This document shows, piece by piece, positions 26,350 to 33,547 of a stretch of 64,000 nt of DNA. Under the pieces are notes generated by a model that was not told where the DNA came from, did no database searches, and saw only the letters and a list, made by a program, of their open reading frames with translations. Positions within the stretch are counted from its first letter, which is position 1, and each line of letters starts with the position of its first letter. Both the position numbers and the translations under genes were made by a program. Source of the DNA: Brevibacillus brevis (GTDB lineage: Bacteria > Bacillota > Bacilli > Brevibacillales > Brevibacillaceae); NCBI RefSeq assembly GCF_031583145.1, contig NZ_CP134050.1, positions 1,698,501 to 1,762,500 on the forward strand, in the 5' to 3' direction.

Positions 26350-27252
26350 GTGAGTCAACAGTCAACGACTCCCGGACGCCGCGGAAAGGATGTGTCACCA
26401 CTGAAGCCTCTGTTTCGGCCCTTGCAGCCGCCGGTCATCCAGCCTGGCCTGCTGCAGCCGCACTATCGCTACCGGGAGTATGCGCCAAACGAGCGACTGG
26501 CGCCGTATGTCGCTTGTTTCTGGACCGTTGAGTACGAACAGTTCCAGCAGCCCCAGCTGCACCGGATCATCCCGGACGGCTGCATCGATATTATTTTGGA
26601 CCGGAGAGCGGCCTATGCCTCCAAAGGGGCTTTCCTCTCCGAACTCATGGCGAGCTATGAAGCGCTCGAGCTTACGAGGACCCAAGCCATGTTCGGCATT
26701 CGCTTTTTTGCGGAGACGGTCCGGCTGTTTTTGGGTGCACCCGTATCCGCGTTTGCCGGATGTTCACCCACTCTCGCGGATCTGTGGGGCGGGGAGGCGG
26801 ATTTTCTCGTCGAAGAGATGCTTGGGGCTCCCGGGGACCAGGAACTGATCGGGATTGTGGAAAGGGAGCTGTTTCGCCGTTTGCACAGCTATGAAACCGG
26901 GGGGCGGGCGGATAATGGGGGACTTTTGACGGCGAGCTTGTCCTATCTGTACGCGTCGCAGGGATGCCTCTCCATCAAGGAGCTGGCGGAAGCGGTCTGT
27001 TACAGCGAGCGCAATCTGAGGAGACTGTTTCGCTGGGAGCTTGGCGCATCTCCCAAAGAACTGGCCCAAATCATCCGCTTTCAATTCTTGCTGCGTGCGC
27101 TTTGGAAGACACCGCATGCCCGTTTGACCGATGTGGCACAGACGTACGGCTACTTCGACCAGCCGCATCTGATCAAAGATTTCAAGCGCTATTACGGGCT
27201 CCAGCCTTCCCGGGTGTTTGCGGAGACGAGGGGCAGCAGGTCGGGGAGGTAA
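26350..27252 (+). CDS. AraC-family transcriptional regulator
   Basis: This 300-residue protein has an N-terminal domain of the DUF6597 type (YRYREYAPNERLAPYVACFW and RIIPDGCIDIIL) and a C-terminal AraC DNA-binding domain with two HTH motifs (about 195-290: LSIKELAEAVCYSERNLRRLF and ...DVAQTYGYFDQPHLIKDFKR, shown in part). GTG at 26350 is chosen because AAAGGGG lies 7 bases upstream, but GTG at 26392 is possible. The next gene, a VOC protein, is 107 bp downstream on the same strand and is a common partner of this AraC type. Confidence 0.87.
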   Translation: MSQQSTTPGRRGKDVSPLKPLFRPLQPPVIQPGLLQPHYRYREYAPNERLAPYVACFWTVEYEQFQQPQLHRIIPDGCIDIILDRRAAYASKGAFLSELMASYEALELTRTQAMFGIRFFAETVRLFLGAPVSAFAGCSPTLADLWGGEADFLVEEMLGAPGDQELIGIVERELFRRLHSYETGGRADNGGLLTASLSYLYASQGCLSIKELAEAVCYSERNLRRLFRWELGASPKELAQIIRFQFLLRALWKTPHARLTDVAQTYGYFDQPHLIKDFKRYYGLQPSRVFAETRGSRSGR

Positions 27253-27359
27253 GGTAAGGAAGGGGAAGGTTGTCCGTTTTTTACAAGTGGCCGTGGCGGC
27301 GCCAGAGCTATACTGGATTCGAAGAGCAAGGGCAACCATAAGGTCGGGAGGAATCACGG

Positions 27360-27737
27360 ATGGGCATTAAGCTGGATATGATCGGAATCGTCGTGCAGGA
27401 CATGAAGCGGGCGCTGGATTTTTACCGTCACCTCGGCTTGGACATTCCGGAGAGCGCAAACGGGGAAAGCCACGTGGAAGTCGCAGGAGAGGGAGTCCGC
27501 CTGGCCTTTGATACGGTAGAAGTGGCCAAGGGCGTGTACGGCGGCTGGGAAGAGCCGACGGGGCACCGGATCGAGCTGGCGTTTCAATGCGAGAGTGCAG
27601 ACGCGCTGAACGACTTGTACGAAAAGCTGGAGAAGAACGGCTACGAAGGCTGCCGCGAGCCGTGGGACGCCTTCTGGGGCCAGCGCTATGCCATCGTCAA
27701 GGACCCGGACGGCAACCTCATCAGCCTGTTCGCTTGA
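27360..27737 (+). CDS. VOC-superfamily (glyoxalase/bleomycin resistance-type) protein
   Basis: This 125-residue single-domain VOC protein has repeated beta-alpha-beta-beta-beta units: MIGIVVQDMKRALDFYRHLG at the start and RYAIVKDPDGNLISLF at the end. The C-terminal Asp-Pro-Asp-Gly is typical of the fold. GGGAGG precedes the ATG. Members are metal-dependent dioxygenases, lyases or drug-binding proteins; the substrate is unknown. It follows the AraC regulator. Confidence 0.9.
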   Translation: MGIKLDMIGIVVQDMKRALDFYRHLGLDIPESANGESHVEVAGEGVRLAFDTVEVAKGVYGGWEEPTGHRIELAFQCESADALNDLYEKLEKNGYEGCREPWDAFWGQRYAIVKDPDGNLISLFA

Positions 27738-27777
27738 CGATAGGTCGAAAAACGGCAAATCGCATCGATGATAGCCA

Positions 27778-27804
27778 GAAAGCCCGGTATCATACCGGGC
27801 TTTC
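27778..27804. terminator. Perfect hairpin between the convergent VOC and hxlR genes
   Basis: GAAAGCCCGGTAT and ATACCGGGCTTTC form a perfect 13-bp stem around one base. The T-runs are short on both strands, and it overlaps the hxlR stop. It is probably a shared, moderate terminator. Confidence 0.6.
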
Positions 27805-28185
27805 GCTATTCACAGGCCGCTTCTTCTGATTTAAAATACTGTCCTCCAAGACTTCCATGGGATCCCCGTACACGCGTGTAATGTGCTCTTCTCCCCAGGC
27901 GCAGAGGGTATCGAGAATTCCCTTCAGGCTCCATCCGTACTCGCTCAGCTCGTATACCACTTTTGGGGGGACCTGGTTGTAGACGATCCGTTTGATGATC
28001 CCGTCGTCCTCCAGCTCCCGCAGCTGCTGGGTCAGCATTTTTTGGGTAATGCCGGGCATCAGCCGCTTGAGCTCGCTCGTCCGTTTCTCCCCGTGCGTCA
28101 AGTGGCACAGGATCACGCATTTCCATTTCCCGCCGATGACCTCCAGAGTGGCTTCCACCCCAATGTTGTACTTGCGTTTCTTCAT
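27790..28185 (-). CDS. HxlR-family transcriptional regulator, YtcD-like
   Basis: This 131-residue winged-helix protein has the HxlR core: EVIGGKWKCVILCHLTHGE near residue 11, SELKRLMPGITQKMLTQQLR and VYELSEYGWSL. AAGAAGGAGTCCAC precedes the ATG. The gene is divergent from an MFS transporter-aldo/keto reductase operon, the same order as ytcD-ytbD-ytbE in B. subtilis. It probably represses that operon and responds to an electrophile or drug; one Cys (CVIL, residue 20) could be a redox sensor. Confidence 0.9.
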   Translation of the reverse strand: MKKRKYNIGVEATLEVIGGKWKCVILCHLTHGEKRTSELKRLMPGITQKMLTQQLRELEDDGIIKRIVYNQVPPKVVYELSEYGWSLKGILDTLCAWGEEHITRVYGDPMEVLEDSILNQKKRPVNSESPV

Positions 28186-28204
28186 GTGGACTCCTTCTTT
28201 CTGA

Positions 28205-28241
28205 TAGGTACTAAAAAGTGCCTATGATACTTTTGGGTATC
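28205..28241. promoter_or_regulatory. Candidate HxlR operator dyads
   Basis: TAGGTACTAAAAAGTGCCTA (28205-28224) is a near-perfect dyad with TACT/AGT half-sites, followed by GATAC-ttttgg-GTATC (28226-28241). Both lie just upstream of hxlR in the divergent gap. A 12-bp palindrome TGCCAGCTGGCA also lies at 28299-28310, nearer the transporter. Confidence 0.5.
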
Positions 28242-28382
28242 TATATTACAAAAAAGTGTGTACTTCTCATCCGGCCTTATATCCTCCATAATAGCATTTG
28301 CCAGCTGGCATTTCACCATCCAATGGATCACTCCCGTCCGCGGTGAACGGACGGATGATACGATAGACAAGGAGGAATACGC

Positions 28383-29606
28383 GTGACGGAAAGAAGAAAG
28401 AGAAGCACACTGGCTCTGCTCGCTTTGGCCATCAGTGCTTTTGCCATCGGTACGACGGAATTCATCAGCGTAGGCCTGCTTCCGCTGATCGCAAAAGACT
28501 TGCAGATCCCGGTCACAACTGCAGGGCTGACCGTAACGATATACGCGCTAGGCGTCACAATTGGGGCGCCCGTGCTCACGTCGCTCACATCCAGGGTACC
28601 GCGAAAAATGCTGTTGTTTTGGATCATGGCCTTTTTCATCGCAGGAAATACGATCGCCGCGAGTGCAACCACAATCACGATGCTGCTGATCGGTCGGGTG
28701 GTATCGGCATTCGCCCATGGCGTGTTCATGTCGATCGGTTCGACCATCGCTGCCGATCTTGTGGCGGAGGATCGCAGGGCGAGCGCTATTTCCCTCATGT
28801 TCACCGGGCTTACGGTAGCGACCATCACAGGCGTGCCGCTGGGGACGTATCTGGGGCAGCAATTGGGCTGGAGGATGGCGTTTGTCGGGATCGTGGCGAT
28901 CGGGGTCGTTGCGCTTATCGCCAATGTCATTCTCGTGCCGGGTAATCTGCGAAAAGGAGTCAAGACGACGTTTGGCGATCAGCTCAAGCTGGTTGCGAAC
29001 TCCCGGCTCCTGCTGATGTTCATCATCACGATGCTGGGCTACGGAGGTACGTTTGTCGTCTTTACGTATCTGTCGCCCTTGCTGACGGAAGTCACTGGCT
29101 TCTCGGCAGGCGAAGTGGCGATCATCCTGCTCGTTTACGGGATCGCTATTGCTATCGGCAACGTGATCGGCGGGAAGCTGGCGAACAAAAATCCGCTGGG
29201 AGCATTGCTTGTCATGTTCGTCATCCAAGCGATCGTCCTGTTCGTCCTGTTTGCGACGGTTCCCTTCAAGCTTGCCGCACTGATCACGATCTTTTTCATG
29301 GGCATCATGGGATTCATGAACGTCTCCGGGCTGCAGGTGTACGTCGTCATGCTGGCGGAGCGGTTCGTGCCGAGCGCCAAGGACGTAGCCTCGGCAGTCA
29401 ACATCGCCGCATTCAATGCCGGCATTGCGCTCGGCGCTTACCTGGGCGGCGTCATCACGGATTCGATTGGGCTCATCCACACGACTTGGGTTGGTGGGAT
29501 GATGGTGGTCGGCGCGGTCATTCTCGCCGGCTGGAGCCGAGTATTGGAAATGAAGGATGGAAATGATAGGGTAGGAAAACAAAATCGGGAGGTACCATGT
29601 CTATGA
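28383..29606 (+). CDS. MFS transporter, YtbD-like
   Basis: This 407-residue protein has 12 likely helices. It opens with LALLALAISAFAIGTTEFIS and carries the drug-antiporter segment LTSLTSRVPRKMLLFW and GVPLGTYLGQQLGWRMAF, typical of DHA1 exporters of the AraJ/YtbD branch. GTG at 28383 follows AAGGAGG. It overlaps the aldo/keto reductase by 10 bases. The pair, under the divergent HxlR regulator, probably handles toxic aldehydes or drugs: the reductase converts, the transporter expels. Confidence 0.9.
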   Translation: MTERRKRSTLALLALAISAFAIGTTEFISVGLLPLIAKDLQIPVTTAGLTVTIYALGVTIGAPVLTSLTSRVPRKMLLFWIMAFFIAGNTIAASATTITMLLIGRVVSAFAHGVFMSIGSTIAADLVAEDRRASAISLMFTGLTVATITGVPLGTYLGQQLGWRMAFVGIVAIGVVALIANVILVPGNLRKGVKTTFGDQLKLVANSRLLLMFIITMLGYGGTFVVFTYLSPLLTEVTGFSAGEVAIILLVYGIAIAIGNVIGGKLANKNPLGALLVMFVIQAIVLFVLFATVPFKLAALITIFFMGIMGFMNVSGLQVYVVMLAERFVPSAKDVASAVNIAAFNAGIALGAYLGGVITDSIGLIHTTWVGGMMVVGAVILAGWSRVLEMKDGNDRVGKQNREVPCL

Positions 29607-30445
29607 TGAACCATCTGCAAGATACGACAACGCTTCGCAACGGAGTAAAAATGCCTTGGCTGGGTCTCGGCGTCTTCAAAGTTCATGAAGGCCCTGAGGT
29701 GGTCGATGCCGTACGCACGGCCATCCGCCACGGCTACCGCAGTATCGATACGGCCGCTATTTACGAAAACGAGGAAGGGGTAGGAGAAGGCATCCGCCTG
29801 GGCATGCAAGACGCGGGGATCAGCCGGGAAGACTTGTTCGTCACGTCGAAGGTATGGAACTCCGACCTCGGCTACGAATCCACGCTGGCTGCCTATGAAA
29901 CCAGCCTGAAAAAGCTGGGCCTGGATTATCTCGACCTGTACCTGATTCACTGGCCGGTGGAAGGAAAGTACAAAGACGCCTGGCGTGCTCTGGAGACGAT
30001 TTATAAAGAAGGAAGAGTAAGAGCGATCGGCGTCTCCAACTTCCACGTCCATCATTTGCAGGAGCTGCTGAAGGATGCCGAGATCGTGCCGATGGTCGAC
30101 CAGGTGGAGTTCCACCCGCGCCTGGCGCAAAAGGAGCTCCGTGCGTTCTGCCAGGAACACAATATCCAGATGGAGGCATGGTCGCCGCTGATGCAAGGCC
30201 AATTGCTCGACAATCCCGTACTCAAGGAAATTGCGGATCGCCATCAAAAGTCCGTGGCGCAAGTCATCATTCGCTGGGATTTGCAAAGCGGAGTCGTCAC
30301 CATTCCGAAGTCCATCAAGGAGCACCGGATCGTGGAAAACGCGAATGTATTCGATTTCGAGCTGACTTTCTCCGACATGGAAAAAATCGATGCTCTGCAT
30401 GAAGGCGTCCGCGTAGGTCCGGACCCGGACAACTTTGATTTTTAA
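29597..30445 (+). CDS. Aldo/keto reductase, YtbE-like
   Basis: This 282-residue TIM-barrel oxidoreductase has the catalytic segments GYRSIDTAAIYENEEGVGEG (Asp, Tyr), VTSKVW (Lys) and LYLIHWPV (His), and NADPH-binding IPKSIKEHRIVENA near the C-terminus. The start ATG follows GGGAGGTACC; two more Met codons follow closely. It reduces aldehydes such as methylglyoxal with NADPH. It is cotranscribed with the transporter. Confidence 0.93.
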   Translation: MSMMNHLQDTTTLRNGVKMPWLGLGVFKVHEGPEVVDAVRTAIRHGYRSIDTAAIYENEEGVGEGIRLGMQDAGISREDLFVTSKVWNSDLGYESTLAAYETSLKKLGLDYLDLYLIHWPVEGKYKDAWRALETIYKEGRVRAIGVSNFHVHHLQELLKDAEIVPMVDQVEFHPRLAQKELRAFCQEHNIQMEAWSPLMQGQLLDNPVLKEIADRHQKSVAQVIIRWDLQSGVVTIPKSIKEHRIVENANVFDFELTFSDMEKIDALHEGVRVGPDPDNFDF

Positions 30446-30533
30446 CAGGATGGAAAACGACGAGCAACGAGTTGCCCGCGGCCCATCATGGCCGGGCGAA
30501 GCCGTAAATGGGATAACGATAGCGAAGCACACA

Positions 30534-30573
30534 AAGGGCAGGCTGCCGGTAGGAATACGGGCAGCCTGCCCTT
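30534..30573 (+). terminator. Long hairpin after the aldo/keto reductase gene
   Basis: AAGGGCAGGCTGCC pairs perfectly with GGCAGCCTGCCCTT (14 bp). The T-run after it is poor (TTATC), so it may act as a weaker terminator or an mRNA 3'-end stabiliser. Confidence 0.65.
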
Positions 30574-30654
30574 ATCATGTTGCATGGATCGATCTGTTCG
30601 GCTTGAGAATACGTGAACCAAAAACTACCCGAAAAAACAGGCGAATCAAAGTAC

Positions 30655-30693
30655 TTGATCCTTACTTCAACCATGATGTATATTATTTTACAT
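30655..30693 (+). promoter_or_regulatory. Promoter with overlapping dyad, tetR-map operon
   Basis: TTGATC at 30655-30660 and TATATT at 30679-30684 are 18 bp apart. An imperfect dyad (ATGTA...TACAT, 30676-30693) covers the -10. This is the usual position for autorepression by the TetR protein encoded next. Confidence 0.55.
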
Positions 30694-30726
30694 TGACATT
30701 ACCGCAGGTCTAAAAAAGGAGGGGCC

Positions 30727-31329
30727 ATGTCACCACGTACCAAAGAACAGAATGATGCGATCCGGGAGATGCGGATGAACCAAATTATGCGAGCGGCTGC
30801 GGAAGTATATTTGGAAAAGGGCATTCAATTGGAAATACGCGATGTTGCGGTCAAGGCAGAGCTTGGCTACGGAACCGTGTATCATTACTACAAAAATAAG
30901 CACATGCTTTTGGAAGATTTATTGTGGGATGCCCTGAATCGAACGGAGTCGGCAGTATTGCCCGCTTTGACGGAGGACAGTGGCAGTTTGCGTAAAGCGG
31001 AGTCGTTCTCCAGGCAGCTCTTGCGGACGTGTATCCAGGATCCTTCCGTATTTATTTTGCTTAAAACGGTTGCGGATAATTTTCATCACTTCCCGGGAAA
31101 CCGGTTCAACAAGCTGTATGCCGATTTTCAGGAGCGGATCTATTTGCCGTTTGTGGAAATGATTCGTGAAGGAATCGGTTCCAGATCACCGGAGAAAACA
31201 GCTAATCTGATATTTGGCTCGCTTGTTGGCTGCACAGCATTGAACATCCACCACCATAACCGGAACGAGATCGACGTGGAAGGGATCGTCGATATGATTT
31301 TTTCAGGCATACAGTCAAAGGAGAAATGA
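30727..31329 (+). CDS. TetR-family transcriptional regulator
   Basis: This 200-residue protein has an N-terminal TetR HTH (about residues 15-60: IMRAAAEVYLEKGIQLEIRD and LGYGTVYHYYKNKHMLLEDL) and an unclassified ligand-binding C-terminus. GGAGGGG precedes the ATG. Its last bases overlap the next gene, a methionine aminopeptidase, by 4 bases, so the two are translationally coupled. It probably represses this operon. Confidence 0.9.
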   Translation: MSPRTKEQNDAIREMRMNQIMRAAAEVYLEKGIQLEIRDVAVKAELGYGTVYHYYKNKHMLLEDLLWDALNRTESAVLPALTEDSGSLRKAESFSRQLLRTCIQDPSVFILLKTVADNFHHFPGNRFNKLYADFQERIYLPFVEMIREGIGSRSPEKTANLIFGSLVGCTALNIHHHNRNEIDVEGIVDMIFSGIQSKEK

Positions 31330-32081
31330 ATGAAATGGTCATCCTGAAATCGCGAGCAGAAATTGAAGAAATGAGAAAAGCCGGCAGCATTGTCGCTGCT
31401 TTTCATCGAGCAATCGCAGGTATGATCCGGCCGGGTGTCACGACGCTCGATATCGAATCGTTTGCAGTGCGGTTTCTGAAGGAGAATGGCGCCAAGGCTC
31501 ATACGATAGGCTACAACGGCTATCCGTTTGCGACATGTGCGTCTGTCAACGACGTCATTGCGCATGGTTTTCCGAGCCGAAAGCCGCTCAAGGAAGGCGA
31601 CATCGTCAAAATCGACATCGTCGCGGAAGCGGATGGCTGGATCGGCGATTCGGCTTGGTGCTATGCGGTCGGCGAGGTGTCGGAAGAAGCCCGTAATTTG
31701 ATGCGGGTAACGAAGGAATGCTTATATCTCGGTATCGAAAAAGCTGTCGTCGGAAACCGGATCGGCGATGTGATGCACGCGGTTCAAACCCATGCCGAGC
31801 GAAACGGATTCTCGGTGGTGCGCGATTTACTCGGTCATGGCGTAGGAAGGGAGATGCACGAGGAACCTACTTATCCCCACGTCGGGAAACCGGGAAAAGG
31901 CTTCCGCTTGAAGGAAGGGATGGTTTTTACGATCGAGCCGATGCTCAATGCCGGAAAACCGTCAATGACGATTGATGCCGACGGATGGACCGCCAGAACC
32001 GTTGACGGCTCGCTTTCCGCACAGTACGAGCATACAATCGCCATTACTGCGGATGGACCGATTATATTGACCGCACAATAG
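31326..32081 (+). CDS. Methionine aminopeptidase, type I (second-copy MapB-like)
   Basis: This 251-residue pita-bread peptidase keeps all metal ligands: Asp in VKIDIV, Asp in WIGDSAW, His in GHGVGREMHEEP, Glu in FTIEPM and Glu in QYEHTI, plus the substrate His in VIAHGFP. It removes N-terminal Met from new proteins. The housekeeping map normally sits in the ribosomal-protein region, so this is likely a second copy like B. subtilis YflG. Coupling to a TetR regulator implies conditional use. ATG 31326 overlaps tetR; ATG 31335 is better spaced from the AAGGAG and may be the real start. Confidence 0.88.
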   Translation: MNEMVILKSRAEIEEMRKAGSIVAAFHRAIAGMIRPGVTTLDIESFAVRFLKENGAKAHTIGYNGYPFATCASVNDVIAHGFPSRKPLKEGDIVKIDIVAEADGWIGDSAWCYAVGEVSEEARNLMRVTKECLYLGIEKAVVGNRIGDVMHAVQTHAERNGFSVVRDLLGHGVGREMHEEPTYPHVGKPGKGFRLKEGMVFTIEPMLNAGKPSMTIDADGWTARTVDGSLSAQYEHTIAITADGPIILTAQ

Positions 32082-32150
32082 AATCCACCCCTTTTATTGG
32101 CGGGAAGCTGAGGAAATCACATTTAACACAGCGTGTATGTTGAAACAAAC

Positions 32151-32181
32151 GAAAACGGTAACCCTATTCGTTACCGTTTTC
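32151..32181. terminator. Bidirectional terminator
   Basis: GAAAACGGTAAC pairs perfectly with GTTACCGTTTTC; TTTTC follows on both strands. It separates the methionine aminopeptidase from the convergent small ORF. Confidence 0.8.
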
Positions 32182-32193
32182 ATATGGAACCCT

Positions 32194-32412
32194 TTATCTT
32201 ACTCGGATAAACACCAAAACATTGTCTCTTGATAACACACGTTGGAACCCGTTATTCAAAAGACAGCGTGCAGCAGGGCCCACACGCCTACCGATCATTA
32301 AAAATGGGTTGCATGGTGCGGCCGTTCCAATGATGCTGACGTCGCGAATAATGCGTCTCCGTACGCCATTTACTCTGACACGTCTGAATAAAATCACAAC
32401 CACATCGGTCAT
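32194..32412 (-). CDS. Small very basic hypothetical protein, 72 residues
   Basis: ATG at 32412 follows GAGGTGATCAAG, with AAGGAGGAG further upstream. The protein is Arg- and Val-rich (MTDVVVILFRRVRVNGVRRR...), without acidic runs. A shared terminator follows 13 bases after the stop, which fits a real transcription unit. No family is recognised. Its translation could be an artefact of an RNA gene. Confidence 0.45.
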   Translation of the reverse strand: MTDVVVILFRRVRVNGVRRRIIRDVSIIGTAAPCNPFLMIGRRVGPAARCLLNNGFQRVLSRDNVLVFIRVR

Positions 32413-32649
32413 CTTGATCACCTCGCTCCTCCTTGCATGGTATAAAGAATGCAAATGAGGGAAGCTTGGCAACTGATACGAGCCTGTTGGAAATGAATAT
32501 GTGCGAATCGATACGGCAATGTACTGGAAAATGGCAGCCCGAAAGAACGAGCGGCATGGGACATTCAGAACGTGCGCCTCTCCCGGCTCACGTTGCGACG
32601 CTGCATGGCGGTGCACGACCACGTGCGCTGAAAGAAGGGGATGTAGCGG
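32413..32649. other. Intergenic stretch without a supported gene
   Basis: Together with the DinB terminator (32650-32692) this fills 305 bp between the small basic ORF and dinB. Both neighbouring minus-strand genes lie outside it. A TATACC-like -10 for the small ORF may lie near 32440. Open frames on the plus strand lack ribosome binding sites. Nothing else is seen. Confidence 0.4.
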
Positions 32650-32692
32650 AAAAAGAGGAATTCAAGAAAAAGCATGCTCTTGAATCCCTCTT
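32650..32692 (-). terminator. Terminator of the DinB-family gene
   Basis: AGAGGAATTCAAGA and TCTTGAATCCCTCT pair with one mismatch; the minus-strand product ends in TTTT. Confidence 0.75.
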
Positions 32693-32717
32693 CATGTTCC
32701 CGTTCGGTTTTCATTTT

Positions 32718-33191
32718 TTACCGATTCTTGGCCCCAGCCTGTTCAATCACCCGTACCATGGCTTTTATTTGCCCCATATGCTGCGCTTCCTCCAGCAACG
32801 CAAGACCGGCCAGTTCCCCAAAGGTTTCAAGCCCCAATATTGGTTTTTCCAGCGAATCATTGAACCGTTCTACAGGGATTTGTTTGACCCGATCCAACTG
32901 ATCCTTCAACTGCACAATGAGTTCGCCTACGGTAGGGACATCTGCTTTCCAATCGGCTGGCTTGGTTCCACTGCCGAATAATTCAAGATAACGAGCCGGA
33001 ATATTCGTTGTTTTGTGAGGGAATCCGAACATAATCTGTTCAGTAAGCGTTAAAACATGACCGATTTGCCATAAGATTGTGTTGTTAAAGCCGTCTGGCT
33101 GCACTTGTGCAACTTCCTCCGAGACAGCTTCAGCCTGCTTAATGAAATAACCCCTCGTCAGTTCGAAATGCCTCAACACCAATTTGCTCAT
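32718..33191 (-). CDS. DinB-family four-helix protein
   Basis: This 157-residue protein has the DinB/YfiT-like four-helix-bundle pattern with spaced His residues for a metal site: ILWQIGHVLTLTEQI near residue 41 and EEAQHMGQIKAMVRV near 137. GGAAGGAG precedes the ATG at 33191; the upstream in-frame Met (33227) is not needed. Family members include bacillithiol S-transferases (BstA) and metal-dependent hydrolases, so a thiol-transfer role is possible. It is monocistronic. Confidence 0.85.
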   Translation of the reverse strand: MSKLVLRHFELTRGYFIKQAEAVSEEVAQVQPDGFNNTILWQIGHVLTLTEQIMFGFPHKTTNIPARYLELFGSGTKPADWKADVPTVGELIVQLKDQLDRVKQIPVERFNDSLEKPILGLETFGELAGLALLEEAQHMGQIKAMVRVIEQAGAKNR

Positions 33192-33295
33192 GCTCTTCGC
33201 TCCTTCCAAATATTGCATCCCCCACACCTTACCAAACTTTATTTCACGTGTGAAGGACGGAAAAAAGTCAAAACCTGCAAAGCTACGTCAACAAG

Positions 33296-33319
33296 CAGGA
33301 AAAGCTTAAGCTTTTCCTG
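33296..33319. repeat. Perfect 24-bp palindrome
   Basis: A perfect palindrome centred on AAGCTTAAGCTT with outer CAGG/CCTG arms, lying between dinB and the muropeptide operon. It has no T-run and no spacer, so it is more like a protein-binding site or a remnant than a terminator. Apart from this and the promoter at 33436-33488, nothing is seen in 33192-33547. Confidence 0.5.
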
Positions 33320-33435
33320 GAGCGGGTCAGCAAAACAACGAAACCGCAACCCATGCACCCAATAAGGTTTGCCCTGACCGAAATCGGGTAGTGATAGTAC
33401 GGGGCCACTTTTTCGCAGATCAATCGAAATGAAAA

Positions 33436-33488
33436 GAAATAAAATTTACTGCTTGGTGATTGACTGGCGTAATTTTATTTCTTATAAT
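33436..33488 (+). promoter_or_regulatory. Muropeptide operon promoter flanked by inverted operator copies
   Basis: TTGACT (33460-33465) and TATAAT (33483-33488) are 17 bp apart, close to consensus. GAAATAAAATTTAC (33436-33449) lies upstream of the -35 and its inverse GTAATTTTATTTC (33469-33481) fills the spacer. Each copy is itself a rough dyad (GAAAT/GTAAA outer bases around AAAA/TTTT), a pattern seen at RpiR-family operators. A repressor bound to both could loop over or cover the promoter. The regulator is not encoded in the operon. Confidence 0.7.
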
Positions 33489-33547
33489 GAAAACGGAAAC
33501 AAGCGAATATTTTAACTATTCTCCATAGCGAAACGGAGGTTGCTTTC

